Of a DNA stretch of 17,838 nucleotides, positions 1-6,613 are shown one piece after another (positions within the stretch are counted from its first letter, which is position 1; each line of letters begins with the position of its first letter). The position numbers and the translations under genes were made by a program. This DNA is from an uncultured bacterium. GTDB taxonomy: Bacteria > Verrucomicrobiota > Kiritimatiellia > RFP12 > UBA1067. The stretch is taken from positions 1 through 17,838 of the forward strand of contig URIT01000060.1 of assembly GCA_900547945.1 (NCBI GenBank), given 5' to 3'. The notes under the pieces are model-generated. The model ran no database searches. It had not been told where the DNA came from and saw nothing but the letters and a program-made list of their open reading frames with translations.

Positions 1-245
1 GCCTCTCGTTACGTTGCAATTCTCTTTGATTCCAGACTCGCTTTTCAAGGATCGACCGCCGCCGCGGCCCGGGGGACGTGCCCTTGGGGGCGGCGAACGA
101 GGACATAGTTTAGCAGATTCCCCCCAAGCGCGCAAGGGGGCATCCGAAAGTTTTTCGCATTTCCCGCATAACGCGCAATCCGGGCCCCGTCCGCGCCCGG
201 ATTCTGAGCTACGGATCCTCTCGCGTGAACGCGGCTGCGGCCCCA
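1..245. other. Leading non-coding region with GC-rich hairpins
   Basis: I see no convincing gene in this stretch. It holds several inverted repeats. A 7-bp pair lies at 57-63/89-95. A perfect 9-bp stem lies at 177-185/195-203 (AATCCGGGC and its complement) with a 9-nt loop. A run of Cs and a run of Gs (about 121-140) could also pair. None is followed by a T-tract on either strand, so I do not call them intrinsic terminators. They may be the 3' end of an upstream transcription unit outside the window or part of a structured leader. An open frame at 14-292 has no ribosome site and a low-complexity Arg/Pro/Gly-rich product, so I treat it as chance. Confidence 0.5.
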
Positions 246-293
246 CCTCTACAAAAGGAGAGGCGGCCCACGCACAGGCGAATATGATATAAT
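246..293 (+). promoter_or_regulatory. Promoter of the two-component operon with upstream regulatory element
   Basis: The -10 hexamer TATAAT lies at 288-293 and is preceded by TG at 285-286, which makes it an extended -10. No good -35 is present. Upstream, 249-263 reads CTACAAAAGGAGAGG. This matches the core of the element at 6410-6424 and 17643-17657, with the same 24-bp gap to the -10. It is the weakest of the copies outside the core. The start codon at 303 lies only 9 nt after the -10, so the transcript is predicted to be leaderless. The -10 and the spacing are seen in the sequence; the regulatory role is inferred. Confidence 0.7.
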
Positions 294-302
294 CCGCACG
301 TC

Positions 303-2111
303 ATGTTCGCTTCTCTGATCGCCGCGATGCTTCTTCTGGCGCAGACCGCCTGGCATGCCAACTGTCCCGACGTCACGGCAGCCGACTTCAACAGCGGTCG
401 CTACGACGGCCAGTGCGTGCGCCTGCACGCGACCGTCATCGATGCCTTCGTCGACGCGACCAACGCCGACTACGTCTTCCTTGTGCTCCGCTGCGCCGAC
501 GGATGCGTCTACGCCTTCATCAAACGCGACTTCCTCTCCCTTCCGCCCGAACGGCTCGTCGGCGCCGAAGTCGCGCCTTGCGGATGCGTCCGCGCGCCGC
601 CCAACTCGCCGCAGCACCGGCAGGCGCAGCGCCTCTTCGACATTCCCCGGCGCGACACGTTCGTCGTGACCCGTCCCGCGCCCGGCATCGCCGAGCAGCC
701 CGACCTCGCGACGGCCGAATCGTGCCGCCCCGACGAACTGCCGGCGCTGGGGCGCCGCTCCGTCCGAGGGGTCGTCGCCGCCGTCTGGAACGGCGGACGA
801 AGCCTGCTCCTCGACACGGGCGGGCGCATCGTGCGCGCCGACCTCGGCCTGACGGCGCCGCCCGCCGTCGGCGACGCGGTCGTCGCCGTCGGCTTCCCGG
901 AAACGGACCTCCAGAACCTCAATCTCTCGCGGGCCGTCTGGCAGACGCAGACCAACCGCGTCGACGTCCGCCGCCCAGCCCCCCGGGCGATCGCGTTCAC
1001 GGACCTCCTGCGGGACATCAAGGGCCGCCGCGCCATCAACTGCGCGTTCCACGGCCGCCCCGTCTCCTTCACCGCGACCGTGCGCAGCCGCATCGACGAG
1101 GAGCCGTCCGGGCGCTTTCTCTGCGGAGACGCGCACGAGAACGTCTCCGTCGATCTCAGCGCGTCCTCGGCGCCCCACCCCGACCTGCGCGTCGGCGACA
1201 CCGTCCGCGTGACGGGGGTCGCGATCCTCGACATCGACAACTGCCGGCCGAGCGCCGCGTTCCCGCAGGCGCGCGGCTACGTCGTCGTGCCCACGTCGGC
1301 GGACGGCCTCGCCGTCGTCGCCCGCGCGCGCCACCCGCTGCCGCCGTCGGCCTGGTACGTCCTCGGCGCCCTTCTGGCCTCGATCCTCGGCGTCGGCATC
1401 TGGAACCGTTCGTTGCGCCGCCTGGCGCAGATGCGCGGCAAGGACCTGGCGCGAGAGGAAATCGCCCGCGCAGAGGCCGACCTGCGGACAGGCGAGCGCA
1501 TGCGGATTGCCGCCGACCTGCACGACGCGCTCTCCCAGAGCCTCACGGGCGTCGCCCTCGAAGTCGAGGCAGCCCTGCGCACAGACCGCCGGAACGACGC
1601 GGCGCGCGCCGCCCACCTGGCACGCGCAGGAGCGACGCTCGCCTCGTGCCGCGAAGAGCTGCGCAACTGCCTGTGGGACCTCCGCAGCGCCGCGATGGAC
1701 GAGGCCGACATGAACGAGGCCGTGCGCCGGACGCTCCTGCCGCACATCCGGGGCATCGCCCTTTCCGTGCGCTTCAACGTTTCGCGCCGCCGGCTTTCGG
1801 ACTTCACCGTCCACACGCTTCTCTGCATCATCCGCGAACTGGCGGTCAACGCGATCCGGCATGGCGGCGCCACGCGCCTGCAGGTCGCCGGCACGATCCG
1901 GGGTGGGCGGCTCTTCGTCTCGGTGCGCGACGACGGATGCGGCTTTGACCCCGCGACCGCGCCGGGCGTCACGGAGAGCCACTTCGGCCTGCAAGGCGTG
2001 CGCGAACGCATCAGCAACCTCGCCGGCGTCTTTACGCTCGTCCGCAGGCCAAGAGGCGGCATGCGCGCCACCGTCGAACTGGCCGTGCCGCAGGCGAAGG
2101 GGGGAACATGA
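303..2111 (+). CDS. Membrane sensor histidine kinase (NarX/DegS-like HisKA_3 type)
   Basis: This is a 602-residue sensor kinase that autophosphorylates on His and passes phosphate to the regulator encoded next to it. Residues 1-17 form a signal peptide or first membrane segment. Residues 20-345 form a periplasmic input region with about three degenerate beta/OB-like repeats of the form 'G..V.V.G.V' and ten cysteines (21, 38, 64, 68, 93, 95, 141, 247, 274, 314). A transmembrane helix spans 351-367, followed by a short helical linker. The dimerisation and phosphoacceptor motif is 'ADLHDALSQ' with His407. The HATPase_c domain carries the N-box Asn516 in 'ELAVNAIRHG', the G1 motif 'DDGCGFD' at 543-549, and 'FGLQGVRERI'. 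The stop overlaps the next start (ATGA). There is no Shine-Dalgarno before the ATG, which sits 9 nt after a clear -10. The input ligand is unknown. Confidence 0.93.
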   Translation: MFASLIAAMLLLAQTAWHANCPDVTAADFNSGRYDGQCVRLHATVIDAFVDATNADYVFLVLRCADGCVYAFIKRDFLSLPPERLVGAEVAPCGCVRAPPNSPQHRQAQRLFDIPRRDTFVVTRPAPGIAEQPDLATAESCRPDELPALGRRSVRGVVAAVWNGGRSLLLDTGGRIVRADLGLTAPPAVGDAVVAVGFPETDLQNLNLSRAVWQTQTNRVDVRRPAPRAIAFTDLLRDIKGRRAINCAFHGRPVSFTATVRSRIDEEPSGRFLCGDAHENVSVDLSASSAPHPDLRVGDTVRVTGVAILDIDNCRPSAAFPQARGYVVVPTSADGLAVVARARHPLPPSAWYVLGALLASILGVGIWNRSLRRLAQMRGKDLAREEIARAEADLRTGERMRIAADLHDALSQSLTGVALEVEAALRTDRRNDAARAAHLARAGATLASCREELRNCLWDLRSAAMDEADMNEAVRRTLLPHIRGIALSVRFNVSRRRLSDFTVHTLLCIIRELAVNAIRHGGATRLQVAGTIRGGRLFVSVRDDGCGFDPATAPGVTESHFGLQGVRERISNLAGVFTLVRRPRGGMRATVELAVPQAKGGT

Positions 2112-2728
2112 AGAAGATCTCGATTCTGCTCGTTGACGACCACGCCATCGTCCGAATGGGGCTTGCCTCCCTCTTCGCGACCACGGACGACCTCGCCGTC
2201 GCCGGCTCCGTCGGGGACGGCCCCTCGGCCCTTCGCGAGGCCGACCGCCTCCATCCCGACGTCATCCTCCTCGACTTCCTCATGCCGGGCATGAACGGCC
2301 TGGAGGTGACGAACGCGCTCCTGACCGCAGACCCTTCGCGCAAGGTCCTCATTCTCACGACGTTCGGCGAGGCGGAAGGCATCCGGCGCGCACTGGCCGC
2401 CGGCGCGCGCGGGGCCGTCCTCAAGAGCATCCCCTTCGACGACCTCGTGGCGGCCGTCCGCACGGTCGCGGGAGGCGGGACGCACGTCTCGCCGGAGATC
2501 CGGCAGATCATCGAAGAGGAAAAGCCCCTCAGCGCCCTTTCGCCGCGCCAAAGGGAGATCCTGCAGTCCGTCTCGCACGGCCTGACGAACGAGGCCATCG
2601 CCGCCAATCTCGGCATCAGCGTCCCGATGGTGCGCCAGCACCTCCAGGCGCTGTTCGCGAAGATCGGCGCGCAGAACCGCGCCGAAGCCGTCGCCATCGC
2701 CCTGCGGCGGATGCTCCTCAAGATTTGA
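2108..2728 (+). CDS. NarL/FixJ-family response regulator
   Basis: This is a 206-residue DNA-binding response regulator. The receiver domain covers residues 1 to about 120, with acidic pocket Asp10/Asp11, phosphoacceptor Asp56 in 'VILLDFLMPGM', the 'ILTTFG' Thr and the 'AVLKS' Lys. A C-terminal LuxR/GerE helix-turn-helix runs from about 142 to 200 ('LSPRQREILQ...GLTNEAIAANLGIS...MVRQHLQALFAKIG'). The length is normal for the family. The start codon overlaps the kinase stop by 4 nt and has an upstream AAGGGGGG-type ribosome site, so the pair is translationally coupled. Family members dimerise on inverted repeats when phosphorylated. The TAC-N10-GTA palindrome upstream of two secretome operons in this window is a plausible target, but that link is my inference. 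Confidence 0.95.
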   Translation: MKKISILLVDDHAIVRMGLASLFATTDDLAVAGSVGDGPSALREADRLHPDVILLDFLMPGMNGLEVTNALLTADPSRKVLILTTFGEAEGIRRALAAGARGAVLKSIPFDDLVAAVRTVAGGGTHVSPEIRQIIEEEKPLSALSPRQREILQSVSHGLTNEAIAANLGISVPMVRQHLQALFAKIGAQNRAEAVAIALRRMLLKI

Positions 2729-2884
2729 CGGCGGCTTTCGACGCAGCGTTCGGACGCCACGCGCCGAGGCGGCCGCGACAAGCGCGGCCCTCCCGTGTGG
2801 CGCCGCGCGATTTCACTTCGGAACGGGACGCGGCGGGCGACACGACCCACCCCTCGAAAAAATCGGGGAAAGGGTACACAGACG
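2729..2884. other. Convergent intergenic region with hairpins
   Basis: This 156-bp gap separates the convergent two-component operon and the SUMF1-fold operon. It contains a perfect 7-bp GC stem at 2771-2777/2783-2789 with loop ACAAG. It also has a weaker bulged hairpin around 2853-2872 with an A-rich loop on the plus strand and a T-rich loop on the minus strand. Either could help end transcription from one side, but neither has a classic stem followed by a T-tract. No gene is visible. Confidence 0.4.
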
Positions 2885-4279
2885 TCAGTCGTCGAGCTCG
2901 ACCGTCCAGCGCATGGCGGAAACCCGATAGGTCGACCAGCTGCCCGTACCGTCGTAAGCGAGGCCCGTGCGATAACCGGCCTGGACCGCCAGATACTTGG
3001 CATACACATTCTCGTCTTCATCGCCTCCCTTAAGCCCACGAACGACACGGTCGGTCGTGAGGGAATCCGGCCCGGTGGGATCGACGCCGTCGATGCGCGT
3101 CGCCGCGTCCAGTGCATCCAGCGTCACCTCGCCGCAGTTCCCGAGCATGTCGTAAAGTCCCCAGGCGTTCGGCAGTCGCCCGTCGCCGACCTTCTTCAGC
3201 AACCTGGGGCTCGCGAAACGGAGGAGGAGATTCGTGTTGGCCACCGTCGAATCCCCGTCGCCGTAGAGGCCGACCGCCCCGGCGCGGCAGGCGACCTCCC
3301 ACTGCGCCTCCGTCGGATAGTCGAGCCGAAGCCCCGTCTTCTCGCGGAACGCGGCCAGCGTGTTCGTCGGCGAGACGGCGTGCCCGTACGTCGGCCAGCC
3401 GATCGGATAGACGTCATCGCCAAGCGGGCCGCGCATGCCAGCGGGGTAGTCGTCATAGGGCTCGTCCGTGTACTTCGTCCCCACATAGGCTTGCCGACCG
3501 CCCGGCATCGGCGTCTGCTGCGCTTCCTCGCCGATCGTCGCCGTCCCCCAATTCGGATCCTTGTGCTGTCTGTTGACGACATTCCACTTCAGGCAGCTGT
3601 ACTGGCCCTGCGTCATCGGATAGACGGCGATCCAATACGCCTTCGTCAGCGTGACGAAGGCGGACGTCGACGAGACGTTCCCGTCTCCCGTCCGGGCGGC
3701 CGTCTGCGGCGGGACGTAGCGGAAGACCATCTTCGTGCGCGCATACTGGCTGTCGTTCGTGACGGAGAACCACACGTCCTCATAATCGACGTGCGTCACG
3801 GCCTCGCCGTCCGTCGGATCGTCCGAGACGCGGTAGGTGACGGGGAAATCCTTGTGGGTGACAAGCCGCCCGTCGCCCGCATAGACGTATTCGCGCTGCC
3901 CGTCCTCGCCAGCCGTCTTGAGCAGATCGACGACCAGGTAGCGCACGGGCCTGTCGGACGCGGTGACGACGGCGCGCAGGGCTTTCGGGCGCTCCGCGAG
4001 GCCGGACTGCGCGAAGTCGAAGACCTGGTGGCGGCGGCCCGGCAGGCGGACGCCGCCGTTCCCCGGCAGCGACGCCGGCGCGACGGCCAGCGGGCTGTCG
4101 CCGTCGTAGAGCGCGACCGTGACGGCATACCCGCCGTATTCTTCCGCGTCGAGCGTATAGTCGATGTCGACCTTGTCCTGCCACGGCCAGCGCGGCGAGA
4201 CGGCGATGTCGGTGACGGTCGCGGCAAGGGACGAAAGGCCCAGCGACAGGAACGAGGCGAAAACGAAGGACTTCTTCAT
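2885..4279 (-). CDS. Secreted SUMF1-fold protein (FGE-sulfatase-like, probably non-enzymatic), paralogue A
   Basis: This is a 464-residue exported protein. A signal peptide covers 1-19 ('LSLGLSSLA'). An N-terminal beta domain includes 'RWPWQDKVDIDYT' and then 'RPVRYLVVDLL' near 110. From about 175 to the end it has the SUMF1/formylglycine-generating-enzyme fold, with 'YPTEAQWEVACRAG' near 320 and 'NAWGLYDMLGN' near 371. In true FGE the last motif continues as a GNVWEW-type sequence and a late Cys-rich segment supplies the active site. Here these read 'GNCGEVTLD' and 'GSWSTYRVSA', with no cysteine in the latter, so catalysis is unlikely. The start at 4279 has GGGAG just upstream and gives a clean signal peptide; the open frame continues to 4849 but only as a shadow of the next gene. 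It is the last gene of a three-gene operon, 25 bp after paralogue B. Confidence 0.88.
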   Translation of the reverse strand: MKKSFVFASFLSLGLSSLAATVTDIAVSPRWPWQDKVDIDYTLDAEEYGGYAVTVALYDGDSPLAVAPASLPGNGGVRLPGRRHQVFDFAQSGLAERPKALRAVVTASDRPVRYLVVDLLKTAGEDGQREYVYAGDGRLVTHKDFPVTYRVSDDPTDGEAVTHVDYEDVWFSVTNDSQYARTKMVFRYVPPQTAARTGDGNVSSTSAFVTLTKAYWIAVYPMTQGQYSCLKWNVVNRQHKDPNWGTATIGEEAQQTPMPGGRQAYVGTKYTDEPYDDYPAGMRGPLGDDVYPIGWPTYGHAVSPTNTLAAFREKTGLRLDYPTEAQWEVACRAGAVGLYGDGDSTVANTNLLLRFASPRLLKKVGDGRLPNAWGLYDMLGNCGEVTLDALDAATRIDGVDPTGPDSLTTDRVVRGLKGGDEDENVYAKYLAVQAGYRTGLAYDGTGSWSTYRVSAMRWTVELDD

Positions 4280-4304
4280 GACAGGCTCCCTGCTCCGTTG
4301 ACGT

Positions 4305-5678
4305 TCAGTTCGCGTTGATGACAAGGCGTACGCCGTTGTAGTAGGAATGGAACCAGTCCGTTCCCGTGGGCAACGCCGTCCCCTTCGGACGCAAACCGCA
4401 CGACACAAGCGCACCGGCGTAATGTCCGCCACCCCGGCAGAAGCTCGCGCCACGCCATGTCGCATAGGCGCCGACGGGATCCGTGCCCGACGGCCAGGCC
4501 ATGTCATTGAATTTCTCCACCTCAAGGGACGCGGGGTTGTCAAGCACGCCTTCGCCCCTGCCCAGCATGTCGAAAAGGCCCCACGCATTCGCCAGTTTCG
4601 CACCCGGCGACAGCGGCGTGTTGTCGCCCACGTAACCGATTTTCTCCAGCAGACTCGTGTTCGGCCCCGGCACGTCGCCGTCGACGTAGTAGTAGCCCGT
4701 CGTGCCGGCGCGGCAGGCGACCTCCCACTGCGCCTCCGTCGCGAGGTCGAAGCCAAAGCCGTATTTCGCGCGCGCCCGGCCGACAAAGCTTGTCGGGCAG
4801 ACCGCGTGACCGTACTGGATCCAGTCCACGGGAAAGGCCGCATCGCCATGCTGTCCGCGCAGGTCGTCCAGGTAGAGCTCCCGATTCTTCCCCTGCTCGG
4901 AGGGATTGCCGTTCACCTCCGAGTCCCTCCGCCGCCAGTCCCCGTAGCGCATGCAGCCGTATTGCCCGTGCGTCAGCTTGAAAACGCTGATGAAATAGGG
5001 CTTGGTAAACGTGACGTCGTTGCCGCCCGACGCGATGCTCTCCCTGCCGACACGGTAGGCGCCCGGCTTGACGAGGCGAAAGGCCATCTTCGTCAGGGCG
5101 TAGGGCGAGGCCGCCTGCTGTTCGTTCCCGTTCGAGAACGTGCGGTTGGTGACGGCGAGAAACGCCTCGTCATAGGTGATGGTCGTCTGGCGAGGCGTCG
5201 TGCCGTCGGCGTCGAGATAGTCGACCTTCTGCACAAACGACTCCAGGCGCGCATCGCCCGAACAGATGTACTCGACCGCCCCCGGTTCGCCGACGCGCTT
5301 GGCGAGGTCGAGGACGAGATACCGAACGGGTTTCGGCGTGATGTCAAAGGAGACGCGGAAGCGCTGGACGGCGACCGTGTTCGTCAGGAGCGAACGCGAC
5401 GGGTCGTAGGTGATCGTGTAGGAGCCGTCTCCGTAGGCGGGGCGGACGCCCTCGAAGGCGAAGACGCCGGGATGGTCAACCGCGCGCGCGCCGTCGAAGA
5501 CCTTGAAGTCCCTCAGCGCGTAGGAGTCGCCATTCGCGCCGGCGACGGTGAAGGCGATGTCGACCTTGGGCGAGAACGGCCAGCGCCGGCGCACGGAGTC
5601 GATGGTCAGCGTGACGGCGTAGACGGCCGGCGCAAGCGCGGCCGCCAGGAGCAGAGTGCAGAGGGGTTTCATGTTCAT
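4305..5678 (-). CDS. Secreted SUMF1-fold protein, paralogue B
   Basis: This 457-residue exported protein has the same layout as its neighbour. A signal peptide ends near residue 21 ('APAVYA'). An N-terminal module contains 'RRRWPFSPKVDIAFT' and 'KPVRYLVLDLAKR'. The SUMF1 domain shows 'LATEAQWEVACRAG' near 313 and 'NAWGLFDMLGRGEGV' near 363. The C-terminus 'HSYYNGVRLVINAN' lacks the paired cysteines of formylglycine-generating enzymes. Two other cysteines ('SFCRGG', 'VSCGLRP') are present and could form a disulfide. The ATG at 5678 is preceded by GGGAAAGGA at suitable spacing; the second ATG at 5672 is less well placed. It lies 16 bp after the upstream gene and 25 bp before paralogue A. The two paralogues are clearly diverged, so this is an old tandem duplication. 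The role is unknown; binding or scaffolding at the cell surface is one possibility. Confidence 0.88.
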   Translation of the reverse strand: MNMKPLCTLLLAAALAPAVYAVTLTIDSVRRRWPFSPKVDIAFTVAGANGDSYALRDFKVFDGARAVDHPGVFAFEGVRPAYGDGSYTITYDPSRSLLTNTVAVQRFRVSFDITPKPVRYLVLDLAKRVGEPGAVEYICSGDARLESFVQKVDYLDADGTTPRQTTITYDEAFLAVTNRTFSNGNEQQAASPYALTKMAFRLVKPGAYRVGRESIASGGNDVTFTKPYFISVFKLTHGQYGCMRYGDWRRRDSEVNGNPSEQGKNRELYLDDLRGQHGDAAFPVDWIQYGHAVCPTSFVGRARAKYGFGFDLATEAQWEVACRAGTTGYYYVDGDVPGPNTSLLEKIGYVGDNTPLSPGAKLANAWGLFDMLGRGEGVLDNPASLEVEKFNDMAWPSGTDPVGAYATWRGASFCRGGGHYAGALVSCGLRPKGTALPTGTDWFHSYYNGVRLVINAN

Positions 5679-5694
5679 GGCACACGTCCTTTCC

Positions 5695-6351
5695 CTAGCG
5701 AATCAGCCAGACCAGCCCAGGCCCCGCGACGGCGAGCGCAACCGCAAACGCGGGCGAACGCGGCTCGACGGCAAAATCGAGCGTCGCCGTGTGCATTCCG
5801 CGTCTGCGCGGCACGCAAAGATAGCCGTCGGCGTAGGGAAGCGCGGCCTGCTCCCCGTCCAGCCCAAATGTCGCCGCGCCCGCAAGGCCCACATCCCAAG
5901 CCACGCGGTACGGAATCGCGCCACCGCCGAGGAGAGCCGCCCTGCCGTCCGCATTCCAGCCCTTCAGCGGCACGCCGCCAAACGAGCCGGGGTTCGCGTA
6001 GAGCTGCGCCGTCTGGATCTCGCCGGAGTCGAACGTCAGCGACACGTCGTAAACGGTGTCGGCGGAGGGCACGCCCATGTTCCAGCTGAAGGAGGACACG
6101 GCTGGATCCTCGAACGTCTGCCGCAGGGCAACGGCCTTCCCGTTCGCGACGATCTTCAGTTCCGCCCGCGTCGCCCCCGCCGGCCACGCCCAGTTGAGCG
6201 GCACGACCGTCTCGTGGAGCTGCCCCCAGTCCAGGTTGTGCCCCTCGGCAACGGCGCGGATGGAGACTGTCGGCGACGAGGCCGCAAAGGCGACCGCGGC
6301 CATTCCAAGACAGGCGACTGTCGCCCATCTGCGTTTGCTCATTTTGTGCAT
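5695..6351 (-). CDS. Secreted protein of unknown function, first gene of the SUMF1-fold operon
   Basis: This is a 218-residue protein that I do not recognise as a named family. Residues 1-24 form a signal peptide ('CLGMAAVAFAAS'). The mature part looks all-beta, with patches such as 'LNWAWPAGATRAELKI', 'VYDVSLTFDSGEI' and 'AAWDVG'-like alternation. It ends in an apolar tail ('FAVALAVAGPGLVWLIR') that could be a final strand or a membrane-associated segment. The start at 6351 has GGAGG 8 nt upstream; a second ATG at 6342 is possible but worse placed. It is the first gene of an operon with two SUMF1-fold proteins (gaps 16 and 25 bp), so it may work with them at the cell surface. Its promoter carries the 15-bp element shared with two other transcription units. 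Confidence 0.82.
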   Translation of the reverse strand: MHKMSKRRWATVACLGMAAVAFAASSPTVSIRAVAEGHNLDWGQLHETVVPLNWAWPAGATRAELKIVANGKAVALRQTFEDPAVSSFSWNMGVPSADTVYDVSLTFDSGEIQTAQLYANPGSFGGVPLKGWNADGRAALLGGGAIPYRVAWDVGLAGAATFGLDGEQAALPYADGYLCVPRRRGMHTATLDFAVEPRSPAFAVALAVAGPGLVWLIR

Positions 6352-6379
6352 GTACGAGACCTCCGCGTTGACGCTGTGG

Positions 6380-6427
6380 ATTATGGCATAAGCGAGCAGC
6401 CCTCATCTACCTCTATTTTCGTAGATG
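6380..6427 (-). promoter_or_regulatory. Promoter of the SUMF1-fold operon with palindromic regulatory element
   Basis: On the minus strand the -10 CATAAT (6385 to 6380) is preceded by TGC, an extended -10. Exactly 24 bp upstream lies CTACGAAAATAGAGG (6424 to 6410). The element sits in a palindrome: CATCTAC at 6404-6410 and GTAGATG at 6421-6427, separated by 10 bp. The plus strand reads TACCTCT at 6408-6414, which fits the NarL heptamer consensus TACYYMT, and TAC-N10-GTA matches the outer geometry of a 7-2-7 site. The predicted leader is about 22 nt and includes the GGAGG ribosome site. Sequence and spacing are observed; recognition by the local regulator is inferred. Confidence 0.65.
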
Positions 6428-6431
6428 GGGG
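6409..6431 (+). repeat. Left copy of a perfect 23-bp inverted repeat flanking the ATPase gene
   Basis: Positions 6409-6431 are the exact reverse complement of 7898-7920. The two copies bracket the ATPase gene and its promoter (span about 1.5 kb). The left copy overlaps the regulatory element of the divergent SUMF1-fold operon. The repeat could therefore be two copies of one operator or the ends of a mobile cassette. A third, single copy near 17643 favours the operator reading. Confidence 0.75.
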
Positions 6432-6504
6432 AGATGACTTTTGGCTGTCCTCTTCAATTTCATCAATTCCCCTGTCCTCGGAGTCGTGCACATCGTGAGA
6501 AAGT

Positions 6505-6556
6505 ATATCAGTAAACTTTTAAAATCCATATCAATAGAAATCAAAAAAACATATCA
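6505..6556 (+). repeat. Three ATATCA direct repeats with a 23-bp period upstream of the ATPase promoter
   Basis: ATATCA begins at 6505, 6528 and 6551, so the starts are exactly 23 bp apart (about two helical turns). The copies continue as GTAA, ATAG and GTCA. They lie in AT-rich DNA about 30-80 bp upstream of the -10 at 6586. Regularly phased sites upstream of a promoter suggest a regulator binding on one face of the helix. AT-richness makes chance repeats more likely, hence moderate confidence. Confidence 0.45.
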
Positions 6557-6576
6557 GTCATCCGAAAACATCCTGC

Positions 6577-6596
6577 GAGATATGGTATAATATCTC
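6577..6596 (+). promoter_or_regulatory. ATPase promoter: extended -10 inside a perfect dyad
   Basis: TATAAT lies at 6586-6591 and is preceded by TG at 6583-6584, an extended -10. It is embedded in a perfect 7-bp inverted repeat: GAGATAT at 6577-6583 and ATATCTC at 6590-6596 with a 6-bp centre. A protein bound to the dyad would block the -10, so repression is a reasonable guess. No good -35 is present at 16-18 bp. The predicted leader is short and leads straight into AAAAAGG before the start. Confidence 0.6.
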
Positions 6597-6613
6597 TCAG
6601 AAAAAGGATGAAT

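Noticed and set aside
14..292. Open frame in the leading region
   Set aside because: Runs through several hairpins and the kinase promoter, has an improbable Pro/Arg/Gly-rich product and no ribosome site.
249..1994. A 581-codon minus-strand frame opposite the kinase
   Set aside because: No motifs, Arg/Ala/Asp-rich; the plus strand encodes clear HisKA_3 and HATPase motifs.
4280..4849. N-terminal extension of SUMF1-fold paralogue A
   Set aside because: It overlaps paralogue B in another frame, and its translation is low complexity. A good ribosome site and signal peptide start at 4279.
2885..5678. Annotation of the two SUMF1-fold proteins as formylglycine-generating enzymes
   Set aside because: The C-terminal cysteine motif and the GNVWEW-type motif are missing in both, and no sulfatase is nearby.
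6404..6427. The CATCTAC/GTAGATG hairpin as an intrinsic terminator
   Set aside because: No T-tract follows on either strand, and the other copies lie upstream of promoters, not after genes, apart from the one at 7898.
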